Source: UBA8231 sp036011085 (lineage in GTDB: Bacteria > Latescibacterota > UBA2968 > UBA8231). From it: a DNA stretch of 64,000 nt. The translations under genes were made by a program, and so were the position numbers. The notes beneath the pieces were generated by a model. It made no database searches, was not told where the DNA came from, and saw only the letters and a list, made by a program, of their open reading frames with translations. Position 1 is the first letter of the stretch; every line of letters begins with the position of its first letter. The stretch is from the NCBI GenBank assembly GCA_036011085.1, contig DASCMS010000033.1:10094-74093 (forward strand). The letters run 5' to 3'. This document shows, piece by piece, positions 1-7,837 of the stretch.

Positions 1-2
1 GA

Positions 3-1049
3 CGGATCGTCGTGGCCTGCAATCGCGACAACCGTCCCGTCACGGCCGAGGATCTGGCGGTCGCCGGGGCCATGGCGGCGTTGCTGAACGATGCCATCGA
101 ACCAACGATGCTGCAGACTCTGGCCGGGTCTCCCGTCCTTGTCCACGCCGGACCTTTCGCCAACATCGCCCACGGCAACAGCTCCATCGTCGCCGACAAG
201 ATCGCCCTCGGTATGCTGGCCGACGGCGGCTACCTGGTGACGGAAGCCGGCTTTGGCTCTGATTGCGGTTTCGAGAAGTTCAGCCACATCAAGTGCCGCG
301 CCAGCGGACTGCGCCCGGACTGCGCCGTCGTCGTGGCCACAGTGAAGGCGCTCAAGGAGCACGGCGGCCTAAAAAGGACAAAACGTGGAGTGCCTCCGCC
401 CACTCCCGATGAGCAGGCGGCCTGCCTCGAGGGGGGCCTCGAAAATCTGGTGGGACATATCGAAATCGTCGGTCGCTTCGGCGTGCCCGCCGTGGTTTGT
501 GTCAACCGCTTTCCCACCGACACCGACGAGGAGATCGAGAGCGTCATCGCCGCGGCGCAAGCTGCCGGTGCCCGCGCCGCCGCGCCCAGCGAGGTCTGGG
601 CCCACGGAGGCAAGGGTGGCGTCGAGATCGCTGAGGCGGTGATGGCAGCCTGCGACGATGGCGACGGTCGGGAAGGGTTCCGGTTTCTCTATGACACGGA
701 GACGCCGCTGATCGACAAAATGCACACCATCGCGACGCAGATCTATGGCGCCGATGGCGTCGATATCTCCGATGTCGCACAGCAACAGATCGATCGATTC
801 TCACATCTGGGATTCGGCCACCTGCCCGTCATCATGGCAAAGACCCCGGCGTCACTCTCCCACGACCCGACGTTGAAGGGGAGGCCTCGCGGCTTCACGG
901 TACCCGTTCGCGAGATGCGCCTGTCGGCCGGTGCCGGGTTCCTCTATGCCCTGTGCGGCGATATCATGACCATGCCGGGTCTGCCGATCCGTCCCGCATT
1001 CATGAACATCGACGTCGATGCCGGCGGCCAGGTGACGGGACTGAGTTGA
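3..1049 (+). CDS. fhs: Formate--tetrahydrofolate ligase, C-terminal part (5' end outside window)
   Basis: The reading frame is open from the window edge, so only the last ~349 residues are present; the family is normally about 550-560 residues. The enzyme makes 10-formyl-THF from formate, THF and ATP in the cytosol (one-carbon metabolism). Recognisable FTHFS blocks are HAGPFANIAHGNSSIVADK and TEAGFGSDCGFEKF near the start, then a stretch with VVCVNRFPTDTDEEI and the closing PGLPIRPAFMNIDVD. No internal stop or frameshift is visible. Its stop codon (1047-1049) overlaps a possible TTG start at 1046 of the next gene, so the two may be co-transcribed. Identification is confident; total length and N-terminal ATP site cannot be seen. 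Confidence 0.95.
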   Translation, partial: RIVVACNRDNRPVTAEDLAVAGAMAALLNDAIEPTMLQTLAGSPVLVHAGPFANIAHGNSSIVADKIALGMLADGGYLVTEAGFGSDCGFEKFSHIKCRASGLRPDCAVVVATVKALKEHGGLKRTKRGVPPPTPDEQAACLEGGLENLVGHIEIVGRFGVPAVVCVNRFPTDTDEEIESVIAAAQAAGARAAAPSEVWAHGGKGGVEIAEAVMAACDDGDGREGFRFLYDTETPLIDKMHTIATQIYGADGVDISDVAQQQIDRFSHLGFGHLPVIMAKTPASLSHDPTLKGRPRGFTVPVREMRLSAGAGFLYALCGDIMTMPGLPIRPAFMNIDVDAGGQVTGLS

Positions 1050-1081
1050 TCCCGACGGAGCGCCTCTCCGCTGCCGGTAAC

Positions 1082-2323
1082 ATGGAGGGCGCTCCGCCCC
1101 TGCCACATCGCCTGCGGGCGAATCTTCGCGTTCCGGGACATCCCGGTCTGTGGCAGGTCCGTCGCAAGCCGACGACGACCTCCATTGCTATCGACGTGTC
1201 GACGGTATTCACCTTCGACGGCGAAGGCCGGCCCTGGAGTACGCTGCTGAAGGGGATCCACTACCGTCGAGGTCTCGATGGGGGGGTTCGGGCGCGGGCG
1301 GCGGACGAGGGCCCTGCCGGGCGTCGCTGGCTGTCGCCGGCAGAAGCCCTGGAGTTGTGGGAGCATGTGCACAGCCAGGTGCGCCTGCTGTTGGCAGGGT
1401 TGGAAGCGGCGACCTTCGAGGCAGATCAACTACCCGTACCCGTCGGCCCCGAGCTCGACGTTCTGCTGCGCCGGGTGCTGTCGTGGGATACACCGCGCCT
1501 GGCCGGGGACGTTGCCGAGTTTGCCGAGCTCTACACCTCGGTCCCCATCCTGCCGCCTGATCGCTACAACGCCCTGCTGGTGCAGATCACACGCGGCTGC
1601 GCCTGGAATCGGTGCACCTTCTGTCACCTCTATCGTGATCGACCGTACGAGGTCCGCTCCAGGGAGGGACTCGACGAGCACCTGGCTCGGATCCGTGCCT
1701 TCTTCGGTCAGGGCCTTCAGGCCCGTCGCCACCTGTTTCTCGGCGACGCCAATCTGCTGGCGGTTCCCGCATCGCGCCTGCTGCCGATGGTCGCCCGTGT
1801 TCGGGCTGAGTTTCCCGAGTCAGCGTTCCGCGAACTGTCCGCCTTCACCGATGTTCTTGGGCCGAGCCGTCACACCGACGATGATCTGCGAGCCCTGGCT
1901 GGCCACGGGCTGCAGCATATCTACTTCGGTCTGGAGTCCGGCAGCGACGATGTACGCAGTTTGCTTGGCAAGGCCGGAGACGCCGCCGATGCCATCGCCG
2001 CGGTTCGACGTCTTCGCCAGTGCGGCCTCTCCGTCGGCATGATCATACTGCTTGGCGCCGGTGGAGATGGGCTGGCGCAGGAGCACGCGGAGGAGACGGT
2101 GAGAGCCCTGAGCAGCATGAGCCTGGACAGCGGGGATATCGTCTTCTTCAGTCCGTTGCGCTCAGGTGGTCGGTACCAGCAACAGGTACAGGCCCGCGGT
2201 CTGGGATCGCTGAGCGAGGCGGATATGCAGAAGCAGCGCCAGACCATCGAATCGCTCCTGACGCCTCGCGCCGACGGAGGACCCCGGCGGGCAGCCTACG
2301 ACGTGGAGGACTTCGTCTACTAA
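1082..2323 (+). CDS. Radical SAM protein (COG1032-like) with Cx4Cx2C cluster motif
   Basis: About 413 residues from ATG 1082; an in-frame TTG at 1046 overlapping the fhs stop is an alternative start, and neither has a strong ribosome binding site. The cluster-binding segment reads RGCAWNRCTFCHLYRDRPY, that is C-x4-C-x2-C rather than the canonical C-x3-C-x2-C. I recall the same CxWN(R/K)CTFC form in uncharacterised COG1032-type radical SAM proteins. Later segments fit the radical SAM barrel: LFLGDANLL, then YFGLESGSDDVRSLLGK (the ESG block) and VGMIILLGAGGDG. It presumably binds a 4Fe-4S cluster and SAM; substrate unknown. The order fhs then radical SAM suggests a link to one-carbon metabolism but proves nothing. 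Confidence 0.8.
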   Translation: MEGAPPLPHRLRANLRVPGHPGLWQVRRKPTTTSIAIDVSTVFTFDGEGRPWSTLLKGIHYRRGLDGGVRARAADEGPAGRRWLSPAEALELWEHVHSQVRLLLAGLEAATFEADQLPVPVGPELDVLLRRVLSWDTPRLAGDVAEFAELYTSVPILPPDRYNALLVQITRGCAWNRCTFCHLYRDRPYEVRSREGLDEHLARIRAFFGQGLQARRHLFLGDANLLAVPASRLLPMVARVRAEFPESAFRELSAFTDVLGPSRHTDDDLRALAGHGLQHIYFGLESGSDDVRSLLGKAGDAADAIAAVRRLRQCGLSVGMIILLGAGGDGLAQEHAEETVRALSSMSLDSGDIVFFSPLRSGGRYQQQVQARGLGSLSEADMQKQRQTIESLLTPRADGGPRRAAYDVEDFVY

Positions 2324-2332
2324 TCTCGTTGA

Positions 2333-3169
2333 CTAGTTGTGCGACAGTTCGAACAGCACGTCGCCGAATCGATCCCGCAACTGGGTCAGACCGATGTCGC
2401 GCAACTGCCGGATCCGCTCCCGCGTGAGGCCGAAGGTGTGGCCGATTTCCTCGAGCGTCATGGGTTCGCAATCATCGAATCCGTAGTAGCGCCGAATGAT
2501 CTCCCGCTCCCGGGTGCCGAGGGTGCCCAGACAGCGTGTGATCAGGTCCGTTGTTTCATGCTCCTGGGTCTCGGCATCCGTGTCGGGATCATCGGACTCG
2601 AACAGGGACGCCACGGACGTCTCTTCGTCCTCCGCATACAGGGAGCGATCGAGATGTACGTCCGGGATGGCGACCTCCAGGGCGCGATTCACGCGCCGCG
2701 TGGAGAACTCAGTCTCCTGAGCCATTTCATGGACCGTCGGGGCCCGTCCCAGAGCCTGGGACAGCTTCATGCGGGCACGTTCGACGTGTTTCAGATCAGC
2801 GACTCGATTGGAGGGTGCCACCACAGTACCGCGGCGCTCGGAGAGAGAGCGCCGGATCGACTGCCGGATCCACCACACCGCATAGGTGATGAACTTGAAG
2901 CCGCGCGTCTCGTCGAATCTGCGAGCCGCTTCCACGAGCCCCAGGTTGCCGTCCGAGATCAACTCGTTCATCGGGCAACCGGTACCACGGAATTCGCGCG
3001 CCACAGAGACGACGAAGCGGACGTTGGCGGCGATGAGGTCACGCATGGCCTCGCCGTCCCCGTCCCGGGCGCGGCGGACCAGATTCACCTCCTGATCACG
3101 GGACAGAGGCTCACAGTGGCGGATGTCCTTCCAGTATGAATCGAGCAGAGCAGATCGGGTGGCAGGCAA
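2333..3169 (-). CDS. RpoD/SigA-family sigma factor (group 2 type), paralog 1
   Basis: A 278-residue sigma-70 family protein. Region 2 is strong: the RFVVSVAREF and ISDGNLGLVEAARRFDE blocks, then FKFITYAVWWIRQSIRRS (about 91-108), which carries the -10-reading 2.4 helix. Region 4 has the -35-reading helix-turn-helix LEEIGHTFGLTRERIRQLR (about 239-257). It lacks the long region 1.1 of housekeeping RpoD, as expected for an alternative group 2 factor. Start chosen is TTG 3169 with AAGGAG 7 nt upstream; the same N-terminal pattern (ALLD/TYW..DIR.C) occurs in the paralog at 18381. It converges on the radical SAM gene (9 bp gap). A 16-bp dyad lies 98 bp upstream of the start. Confidence 0.93.
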   Translation of the reverse strand: MPATRSALLDSYWKDIRHCEPLSRDQEVNLVRRARDGDGEAMRDLIAANVRFVVSVAREFRGTGCPMNELISDGNLGLVEAARRFDETRGFKFITYAVWWIRQSIRRSLSERRGTVVAPSNRVADLKHVERARMKLSQALGRAPTVHEMAQETEFSTRRVNRALEVAIPDVHLDRSLYAEDEETSVASLFESDDPDTDAETQEHETTDLITRCLGTLGTREREIIRRYYGFDDCEPMTLEEIGHTFGLTRERIRQLRDIGLTQLRDRFGDVLFELSHN

Positions 3170-3267
3170 AGGTCATCTCCTTGCGGGGGCGTATCCTTGA
3201 GCTCACAAAGCACGATCCATACCAAACCGCCCTCTCTCAGAGAATCTGAGAATCCTGTTCCTTTCAC

Positions 3268-3285
3268 TGAGACATGTATGTCTCA
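3268..3285. promoter_or_regulatory. Inverted repeat TGAGACAT-GT-ATGTCTCA
   Basis: Perfect 8-bp arms around a 2-bp centre, lying between the divergent sigma-factor gene (start 3169, 98 bp away) and the malic enzyme gene (start 3420). It fits the consensus GRGACA-N4-TGTCYC that recurs at 18269-18286 (before the second sigma gene) and four times at 32068-32163. An operator for a dimeric regulator or a dispersed palindromic repeat are both possible. Apart from this dyad I see nothing in the 250-bp gap 3170-3419. Confidence 0.55.
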
Positions 3286-3419
3286 GCGCGTCTCCCCCAT
3301 GTCCCCTGCAACCAGCTTGCGCCGCCCCATCGAGGGGGCAGTTTTGGCTGCCGAGCCGGGGATTCTCTCCGGGGCCATCGCCGTATCCCCCGGCACTCGA
3401 GGTGAGAGCGAAGAAGCCA

Positions 3420-4846
3420 TGAACGAGCGTGACGACGCCCTGGAGTATCACAGCCAGTTCCCGCCGGGCAAGCTGCAGGTAGTACCCACCAAGCCCTTCC
3501 TGCCGCAGAGAGACCTGTCGCTGGCATACTCTCCGGGGGTCGCCATCCCCTGTCTTGAGATTCAGCAGGCCCCCGAAACGGCCCGCCAGTACACCGCCCG
3601 AGGCAACCTCGTGGCGGTGGTCACCAACGGCACGGCCGTTCTCGGGCTGGGAAACATCGGCGCCCTGGCGGGCAAGCCCGTGATGGAGGGCAAGGCGATC
3701 CTCTTCAAACGTTTCGCCGATGTCGACGCCTTCGATATCGAACTGGACACCGAGGACGTGGATCGGATCGTCGACGCCGTCCAGTTGATGGAACCCACTT
3801 TCGGCGCGATCAATCTCGAAGATATCGGCGCTCCGGCGTGCTTCCACGTAGAGGAGCAGTTGCGCGAGAGGCTGTCGATTCCCGTTTTCCACGACGATCA
3901 GCACGGTACCGCCATCGTCAGCGGTGCCGGCTTGCTGAACGCCGTGGAACTAGCGGGAAAAGCCCTGGACGAGGTCCGTGTCGTCTATGCCGGTGCCGGT
4001 GCCGCCGGCCTGGCGTGCGCCGCCTTCCACGAGTCTCTCGGCGTCAGGATCGAAAACCGCATCGTCTGCGATTCGGCCGGTGTTATTTATCGTGGCCGCA
4101 CCGAACGTATGAACGAGTACAAGGAACGCTTCGTCGCCGACACCGATCGACGCACGCTCGAAGAGGCGATGCAGGGCGCCGACGTGTTCATGGGTCTGTC
4201 GGGGCCGGGCAGTGTCACGGCAGAAATCCTCAAGGGTATGGCAGACCAGCCGATCGTTTTCGCCATGGCCAACCCCGACCCCGAGATTCCCTACGATGAG
4301 GCCCGGGCAGTACGTCCCGACGCCATCGTCGCCACCGGGCGTTCGGATTATCCGAACCAGGTGAACAACGTCCTGGCGTTTCCCTCCATCTTTCGCGGTG
4401 CCCTGGACGCCCACGCCACGAAGATCACCGAGGAAATGAAGGTGGCCGCAGCCCGGGCCATCGCCTCGCTGGTGCGCGAAGAGACGCCCGACGAGGTGCT
4501 GCGAGCCTATCGCATCGAACGCCTCAGCTTCAACACGGAGTACATCCTGCCCAAGCCCTTCGACTCGCGTGTCGTGCTGGCGGCGGCGCCGGCGGTGGCC
4601 CAGGCGGCCATCGAGTCAGGCGTCGCCCGGCGTCAACTCGACATGGCCACGTATCGACAGGAGCTGGCCCATCGCTTGAGCCACAACCGCGAGGTCGTGC
4701 GTCTGGTGATGCGAAGGCGGCCGCCAGTCCCCGCCGTATCGTCTTTCCCGAAGGGGACCAGCCGCGGGTGCTGCGTGCCTGTCGCATGGTCGCCGAGGAG
4801 GGGATCGCTGAGCCCATCGTCATCGGTGACGAAGCCGAGGTCGTGA
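3420..4846 (+). CDS. maeB: Malic enzyme (MaeB type), malic and NAD(P)-binding domains; frameshifted before the PTA-like domain
   Basis: Oxidative decarboxylation of malate to pyruvate. The genuine start is taken as ATG 3420 (MNERDDALEYH...), although the frame is open further upstream with non-conserved sequence. Malic enzyme N-domain motifs are RDLSLAYSPGVA, TNGTAVLGLGNIGALAGKPVMEGK and NLEDIGAP; the dinucleotide-binding domain has FHDDQHGTAIV, VVYAGAGAAGLA and the MANPDPEI block. Homology runs to about residue 430 (NREVVRLVM, near 4711); the residues after it are out-of-frame readthrough to 4846. The PTA-like C-terminal domain follows in another frame (see 4714-5634). A single missing A in GCGAAGG near 4712-4716 would restore one MaeB-like multidomain protein of about 735 residues. 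Confidence 0.85.
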
Positions 4847-5634
4847 CGCAGCTGAAGGCGTTGGGGTACGACCGGGATTTCCTTCGCATCATCGATCCGA
4901 CGCACTTCGAGCGGCGCGACGAATACGCCACTGAATTGCACCAGTTGCGACAGCGGAAGGGACTGACTCTGGCCGAAGCCGGTGCCCGTCTGCGGCACCG
5001 TCACTACCTGGGACCGATGATGGTACGTATGGGCGACGCCGACGGCCTTGTCGGCGGCCTGCTGCACCATTTTTCCGACACCGTTCGGCCGGCGTTGCAG
5101 ATCATCGGCCTGGAGCCGGGGGTGAAACGGGCTGCCGGCCTCTACATGATGGTGCGGCAGAGCGAGGTGCTGTTCTTCGCCGATCGCGTGATCAACCTCG
5201 ACCCCAGCGCCGAAGAGGTCGCCGAGATCGCGCTCCAGTCAGCGAGCATGGCACGCTGCTTCGACGTCGAACCGCGCGTGGCGATGCTCTCGTTCTCCAC
5301 CTTCGGCAGCTCCGACCATCCCCAGGCGGTGAAGATGCGACGCGCCACCGAACTGGTGCGCGCCGCCGATCCGGGTCTGGTAGTGGAAGGGGAGATGCAG
5401 GCCGATCTGGCCTTCCGACCGGAGACGCTGAACGACGTCTACCCCTTCGCCCGGCTCGGCGACCGCGCCAACGTGCTCATCTTCCCCGATCTCAGCTCGG
5501 CCAATATCGCCTACCGGCTGGTGAATGCTCTGGCCGGGGCCGAGGCCGTGGGGCCGATCCTGATGGGCAGGCTTCAAGCGGCGTGCTGCAACGTTTCCGG
5601 ATACAGCATGACCTGCAGCACCTCGATGACCTGA
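4714..5634 (+). CDS. maeB: Phosphotransacetylase-like domain of MaeB, displaced by frameshift
   Basis: Coordinates give the stretch of homology; the first start codon in this frame is GTG 4768, which cuts into the conserved opening block RRIVFPEGDQPRVLRA, so this is the second half of the malic enzyme gene rather than an independent gene. PTA_PTB features are SFSTFGSSDHPQAVKMR, VVEGEMQADLAF and the closing VNALAGAEAVGPILMG. In MaeB this domain is thought to be regulatory (acetyl-CoA response) rather than catalytic. After GPILMG the usual tail of roughly 30 residues (a KPVHVL-type segment) is not recognisable; the frame ends at 5634, 61 bp inside the adenylate kinase gene on the other strand. 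So this gene shows both an internal frameshift and an abnormal C-terminus. Confidence 0.8.
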   Translation, partial: KAAASPRRIVFPEGDQPRVLRACRMVAEEGIAEPIVIGDEAEVVTQLKALGYDRDFLRIIDPTHFERRDEYATELHQLRQRKGLTLAEAGARLRHRHYLGPMMVRMGDADGLVGGLLHHFSDTVRPALQIIGLEPGVKRAAGLYMMVRQSEVLFFADRVINLDPSAEEVAEIALQSASMARCFDVEPRVAMLSFSTFGSSDHPQAVKMRRATELVRAADPGLVVEGEMQADLAFRPETLNDVYPFARLGDRANVLIFPDLSSANIAYRLVNALAGAEAVGPILMGRLQAACCNVSGYSMTCSTSMT

Positions 5635-6206
5635 CGCAGGACCTCAAGGGGGGCGGCGCAGGCATCGATACTGCGAACCTTCTCCCTCGGGTAACTCTCC
5701 AGGACCGGGAACGTCTCGGCGTCGTATTCACGGAAGCGCCGACGCACGACGTCCGGGTTGGCGTCGTCGAGACGTCCCTCGCGCAGGGCACGGCCACGGA
5801 TACGCTGCACCATCTGCTCCTCGTCGGCGGCATGCAGGTGCAACAGGAGACGCACGTCGATGCGTCCCTGCAGCATCTCGGACTGCTGCAGGTTGCGGGG
5901 AATGCCGTCGAGGATGAGGGTATCTCTGCTCGGGTTGAACTGGCGGGCCTGGACCAGGCGGTCCATGTGGTGCTCCCACAGACGGATGGTGACGTCGTCG
6001 GGGACCAGGTCCCCCCTGCTGGAGTAGTCGAGGAATACCTTCCCCAATTCGCTGTCCGGCTCGAGTTCGCGGAACATCTCGCCCGACGAGACGTGTACAA
6101 ACCCGGGAATGCTGGCCAGAATCTTGCCCTGGGTCCCCTTACCCGAGCCCGGGGCGCCGAAGAACAGGACTGTAGGATGGGGCTTGGCATTGGCATCGGT
6201 GGACAT
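5574..6206 (-). CDS. adk: Adenylate kinase family nucleoside monophosphate kinase
   Basis: About 210 residues from ATG 6206, which has AGGAG 7 nt upstream; in-frame sequence further upstream looks non-coding. ATP + AMP to 2 ADP (or a UMP/CMP relative). Visible motifs: P-loop GAPGSGKGT (17-25), the NMP-binding HVSSGEMFRE segment, LILDGIPRNLQQ (the DGFPR block with Ile for Phe), and the lid-side RLDDANPDVVRRRFREYDAETFPVL segment. The short lid, without the zinc-cysteine insert, and the DDANPDVVRRRF wording resemble short-form adenylate/UMP-CMP kinases. Its 3' end overlaps the end of maeB tail-to-tail by 61 bp. The 185-bp gap to 6392 holds divergent starts and two small GC-rich inverted repeats but no clear promoter. 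Confidence 0.9.
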   Translation of the reverse strand: MSTDANAKPHPTVLFFGAPGSGKGTQGKILASIPGFVHVSSGEMFRELEPDSELGKVFLDYSSRGDLVPDDVTIRLWEHHMDRLVQARQFNPSRDTLILDGIPRNLQQSEMLQGRIDVRLLLHLHAADEEQMVQRIRGRALREGRLDDANPDVVRRRFREYDAETFPVLESYPREKVRSIDACAAPLEVLRQVIEVLQVMLYPETLQHAA

Positions 6207-6391
6207 AAGAGGTCTCCTGGAAGGTGATTGCACTGTCTTTGGGAGAACGACTGGCAAGGCTCGTGCCACACCGGCAAGCCGTGAGGATCGAAGGGCAGCC
6301 GCTGGCCGGAGAGACAGCCGTGCCCCGGTTCGCGACCGGGTGGGACCAACCGGTCCTTGTCTCAGCGAGATGACCGCACGGAGTTTGGCCA

Positions 6392-6955
6392 TTGCGACAG
6401 CCTGATCTGCTGCGTTTCTGTGTCGTTCTGAGCCTGTCCCTGGCGGCGGTTGCGGCGGTCTCGCTGTCCCCAGGCCGCAATCTCGCCCCCGATGCGGTGA
6501 GCCGTGCCACCACGTGGAACGAGCACGAGGGAGATGTTGCCTGGTTGACGGACGGCATCACCCCGCCCGCTGACGGAGCCTTCGCTTTCCAATGGAATAC
6601 CAAAGGTATACTCGTGTTCGTCTGGGACAGCGTGCAACCGGTCGATCGGGTTCGCATCCGAGTCGGTGCCATAGCCAATGATTACCAGGTCCGAACCTAC
6701 GTGGGCGGTCATCTTCAACACGAGGGTGCGACGCGAGATCCAGAGGGAGAACTGACGGCGCGTGTCGACGATCGGTCGCGAGTCGTCGACGGCTGGCAGG
6801 AGATCCTTCTGCCCTCAGCAACGACAGCGGATAACCTGGAACTGCGAACCCTCGGGCCGGTACAGCTCTTCGAAGTGGAGATACTCACAACCGAATCGAC
6901 GGCGGTGGAATCGATCCCGTGGGCGGTGGCCAAAGCCGCACATCGCCATCGCTGA
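6392..6955 (+). CDS. Exported protein with discoidin (F5/8 type C)-like domain
   Basis: 187 residues, starting at TTG 6392 with CGGAG about 8 nt upstream. The first ~25 residues form a signal peptide or anchor (LLRFCVVLSLSLAAVAAVSLS). The remainder has the beta-sandwich pattern of a carbohydrate-binding discoidin module: RATTWNEHEGDVAWLTDG, then FVWDSVQPVDRVRIRVG and GWQEILLPSATTADNLELR, close to the wording seen in the much larger secreted protein at 38951-41326 (AIDGNQATGWEPD). Probably periplasmic or surface-attached; no catalytic domain is present, so it may bind a polysaccharide. No operon partner on either side. Confidence 0.6.
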   Translation: MRQPDLLRFCVVLSLSLAAVAAVSLSPGRNLAPDAVSRATTWNEHEGDVAWLTDGITPPADGAFAFQWNTKGILVFVWDSVQPVDRVRIRVGAIANDYQVRTYVGGHLQHEGATRDPEGELTARVDDRSRVVDGWQEILLPSATTADNLELRTLGPVQLFEVEILTTESTAVESIPWAVAKAAHRHR

Positions 6956-7047
6956 CGACCCCGGGCTCCACGAGGTACGGGAGTTGCTTGGTCTGTCGTT
7001 GAGCGCCGACAGCGAATGTCGGCGTAGGCGACGCCAAGGAGGTCGAG

Positions 7048-7149
7048 ATGCACACCCAAAGACAAGACAAACCCTGGGGTCTCGTCATACCCATCGCCTT
7101 CGCGATTGTGTGGGCCCTGTTCGCGATCTGGCTGCGCGTCGGGTACTAG
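7048..7149 (+). CDS. Small single-span membrane protein (33 aa)
   Basis: A 33-residue frame starting at ATG 7048 directly behind a near-perfect ribosome binding site (AAGGAGG, 5 nt spacing). The translation has a charged N-terminus (MHTQRQDKPWG) followed by one clear hydrophobic helix (LVIPIAFAIVWALFAIWL) and a short RVGY tail, an Nin-Cout or Nout-Cin single-pass topology. It is too short for routine gene callers. I do not recognise the family; such peptides often attach to transporters or respiratory complexes, but no such partner is adjacent. Its stop overlaps the stop of the convergent small gene at 7146-7337 by 3-4 bp. Confidence 0.6.
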   Translation: MHTQRQDKPWGLVIPIAFAIVWALFAIWLRVGY

Positions 7150-7337
7150 CTGACGGCAACCAGCGTCAACCCAAGGTCCTTCTCCAGATTCTGGATGCGC
7201 GTCACCTCTTCTTCGTTCAGGGGGGCCGGCTCGGCATCGATACCGCTCAAGGCGATAAGGGTTCGTCCCGTTTCGGACTCGAAGAACTGCAGCGACCGAA
7301 GCTGGTCGGCGGACAACTGTGCCACGTTGTAGATCAC
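7146..7337 (-). CDS. Hypothetical small acidic protein (63 aa)
   Basis: Starts at GTG 7337 with AGGAGG 6 nt upstream, an excellent ribosome binding site that supports it as a real gene despite its length. The protein is soluble, with no signal peptide or membrane segment, and reads as two short helices: NVAQLSADQLRSLQFFESE and LNEEEVTRIQNLEKDLGLTL. No family is recognised. It ends on the same bases as the 33-aa membrane peptide on the other strand. Confidence 0.55.
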   Translation of the reverse strand: MIYNVAQLSADQLRSLQFFESETGRTLIALSGIDAEPAPLNEEEVTRIQNLEKDLGLTLVAVS

Positions 7338-7393
7338 GGGGAGCCTCCTGGAGTGCGGGGTAGCGGCTCAACCTAGACCGGCGGTGGCGTGCG

Positions 7394-7702
7394 TCAAACC
7401 GGCCACCCTACATACCCTCGCCCGATCTGGCGCCTGACCGTATCATTCTGATGAGACGCCAGAGATTCCTGGAGACGTTCGAGAGATCGCCGCTCACGCA
7501 TCCAGCCGCGACCCAGCCAAGCCGCCGAGGCGATGCAGAAGGCCAGGACCCCACCCTCAAGCAACAGGTGGGGATCACGCCACGTGGTGGGCGCGTCGAA
7601 AACGATGTCTGCTGCCCCCGCCAGGGCGATCGAGCCCAGCAGGACGATCAGGTAGACCTGGTTGACGTGACCTGAAACACCGGAATCCGGACCCGTCGGC
7701 AT
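7394..7702 (-). CDS. Small two-helix membrane protein with charged C-terminal tail
   Basis: 102 residues from ATG 7702. Two hydrophobic segments are visible (VYLIVLLGSIALAGAADIVF and LLLEGGVLAFCIASAAWLG) followed by a basic/amphipathic tail (MRERRSLERLQESLASHQND). This two-helix hairpin plus coiled tail layout resembles the membrane anchor of some HTH or phosphorelay proteins, but no such domain follows. No convincing ribosome binding site precedes the chosen start, so start and reality are less sure than for the neighbours. The gap 7703-7837 before the next plus-strand gene shows nothing recognisable. Confidence 0.45.
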   Translation of the reverse strand: MPTGPDSGVSGHVNQVYLIVLLGSIALAGAADIVFDAPTTWRDPHLLLEGGVLAFCIASAAWLGRGWMRERRSLERLQESLASHQNDTVRRQIGRGYVGWPV

Positions 7703-7837
7703 CGGGCATCTGCTCTATCTCCACGTGGCGGAGGGTCTTGCCCCAGGAAATGTAGCCATCTGTTGCGGATGCCGGATACCCGGAACGAGGTCCGCGCCGC
7801 ATACTGATGCTCGAACCTATCACCGGGAGAAGTTTCC

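Noticed and set aside
3197..3419. N-terminal extension of the malic enzyme frame
   Set aside because: The frame is open, but the residues do not resemble the family and the region holds the divergent regulatory dyad. Start set at 3420.
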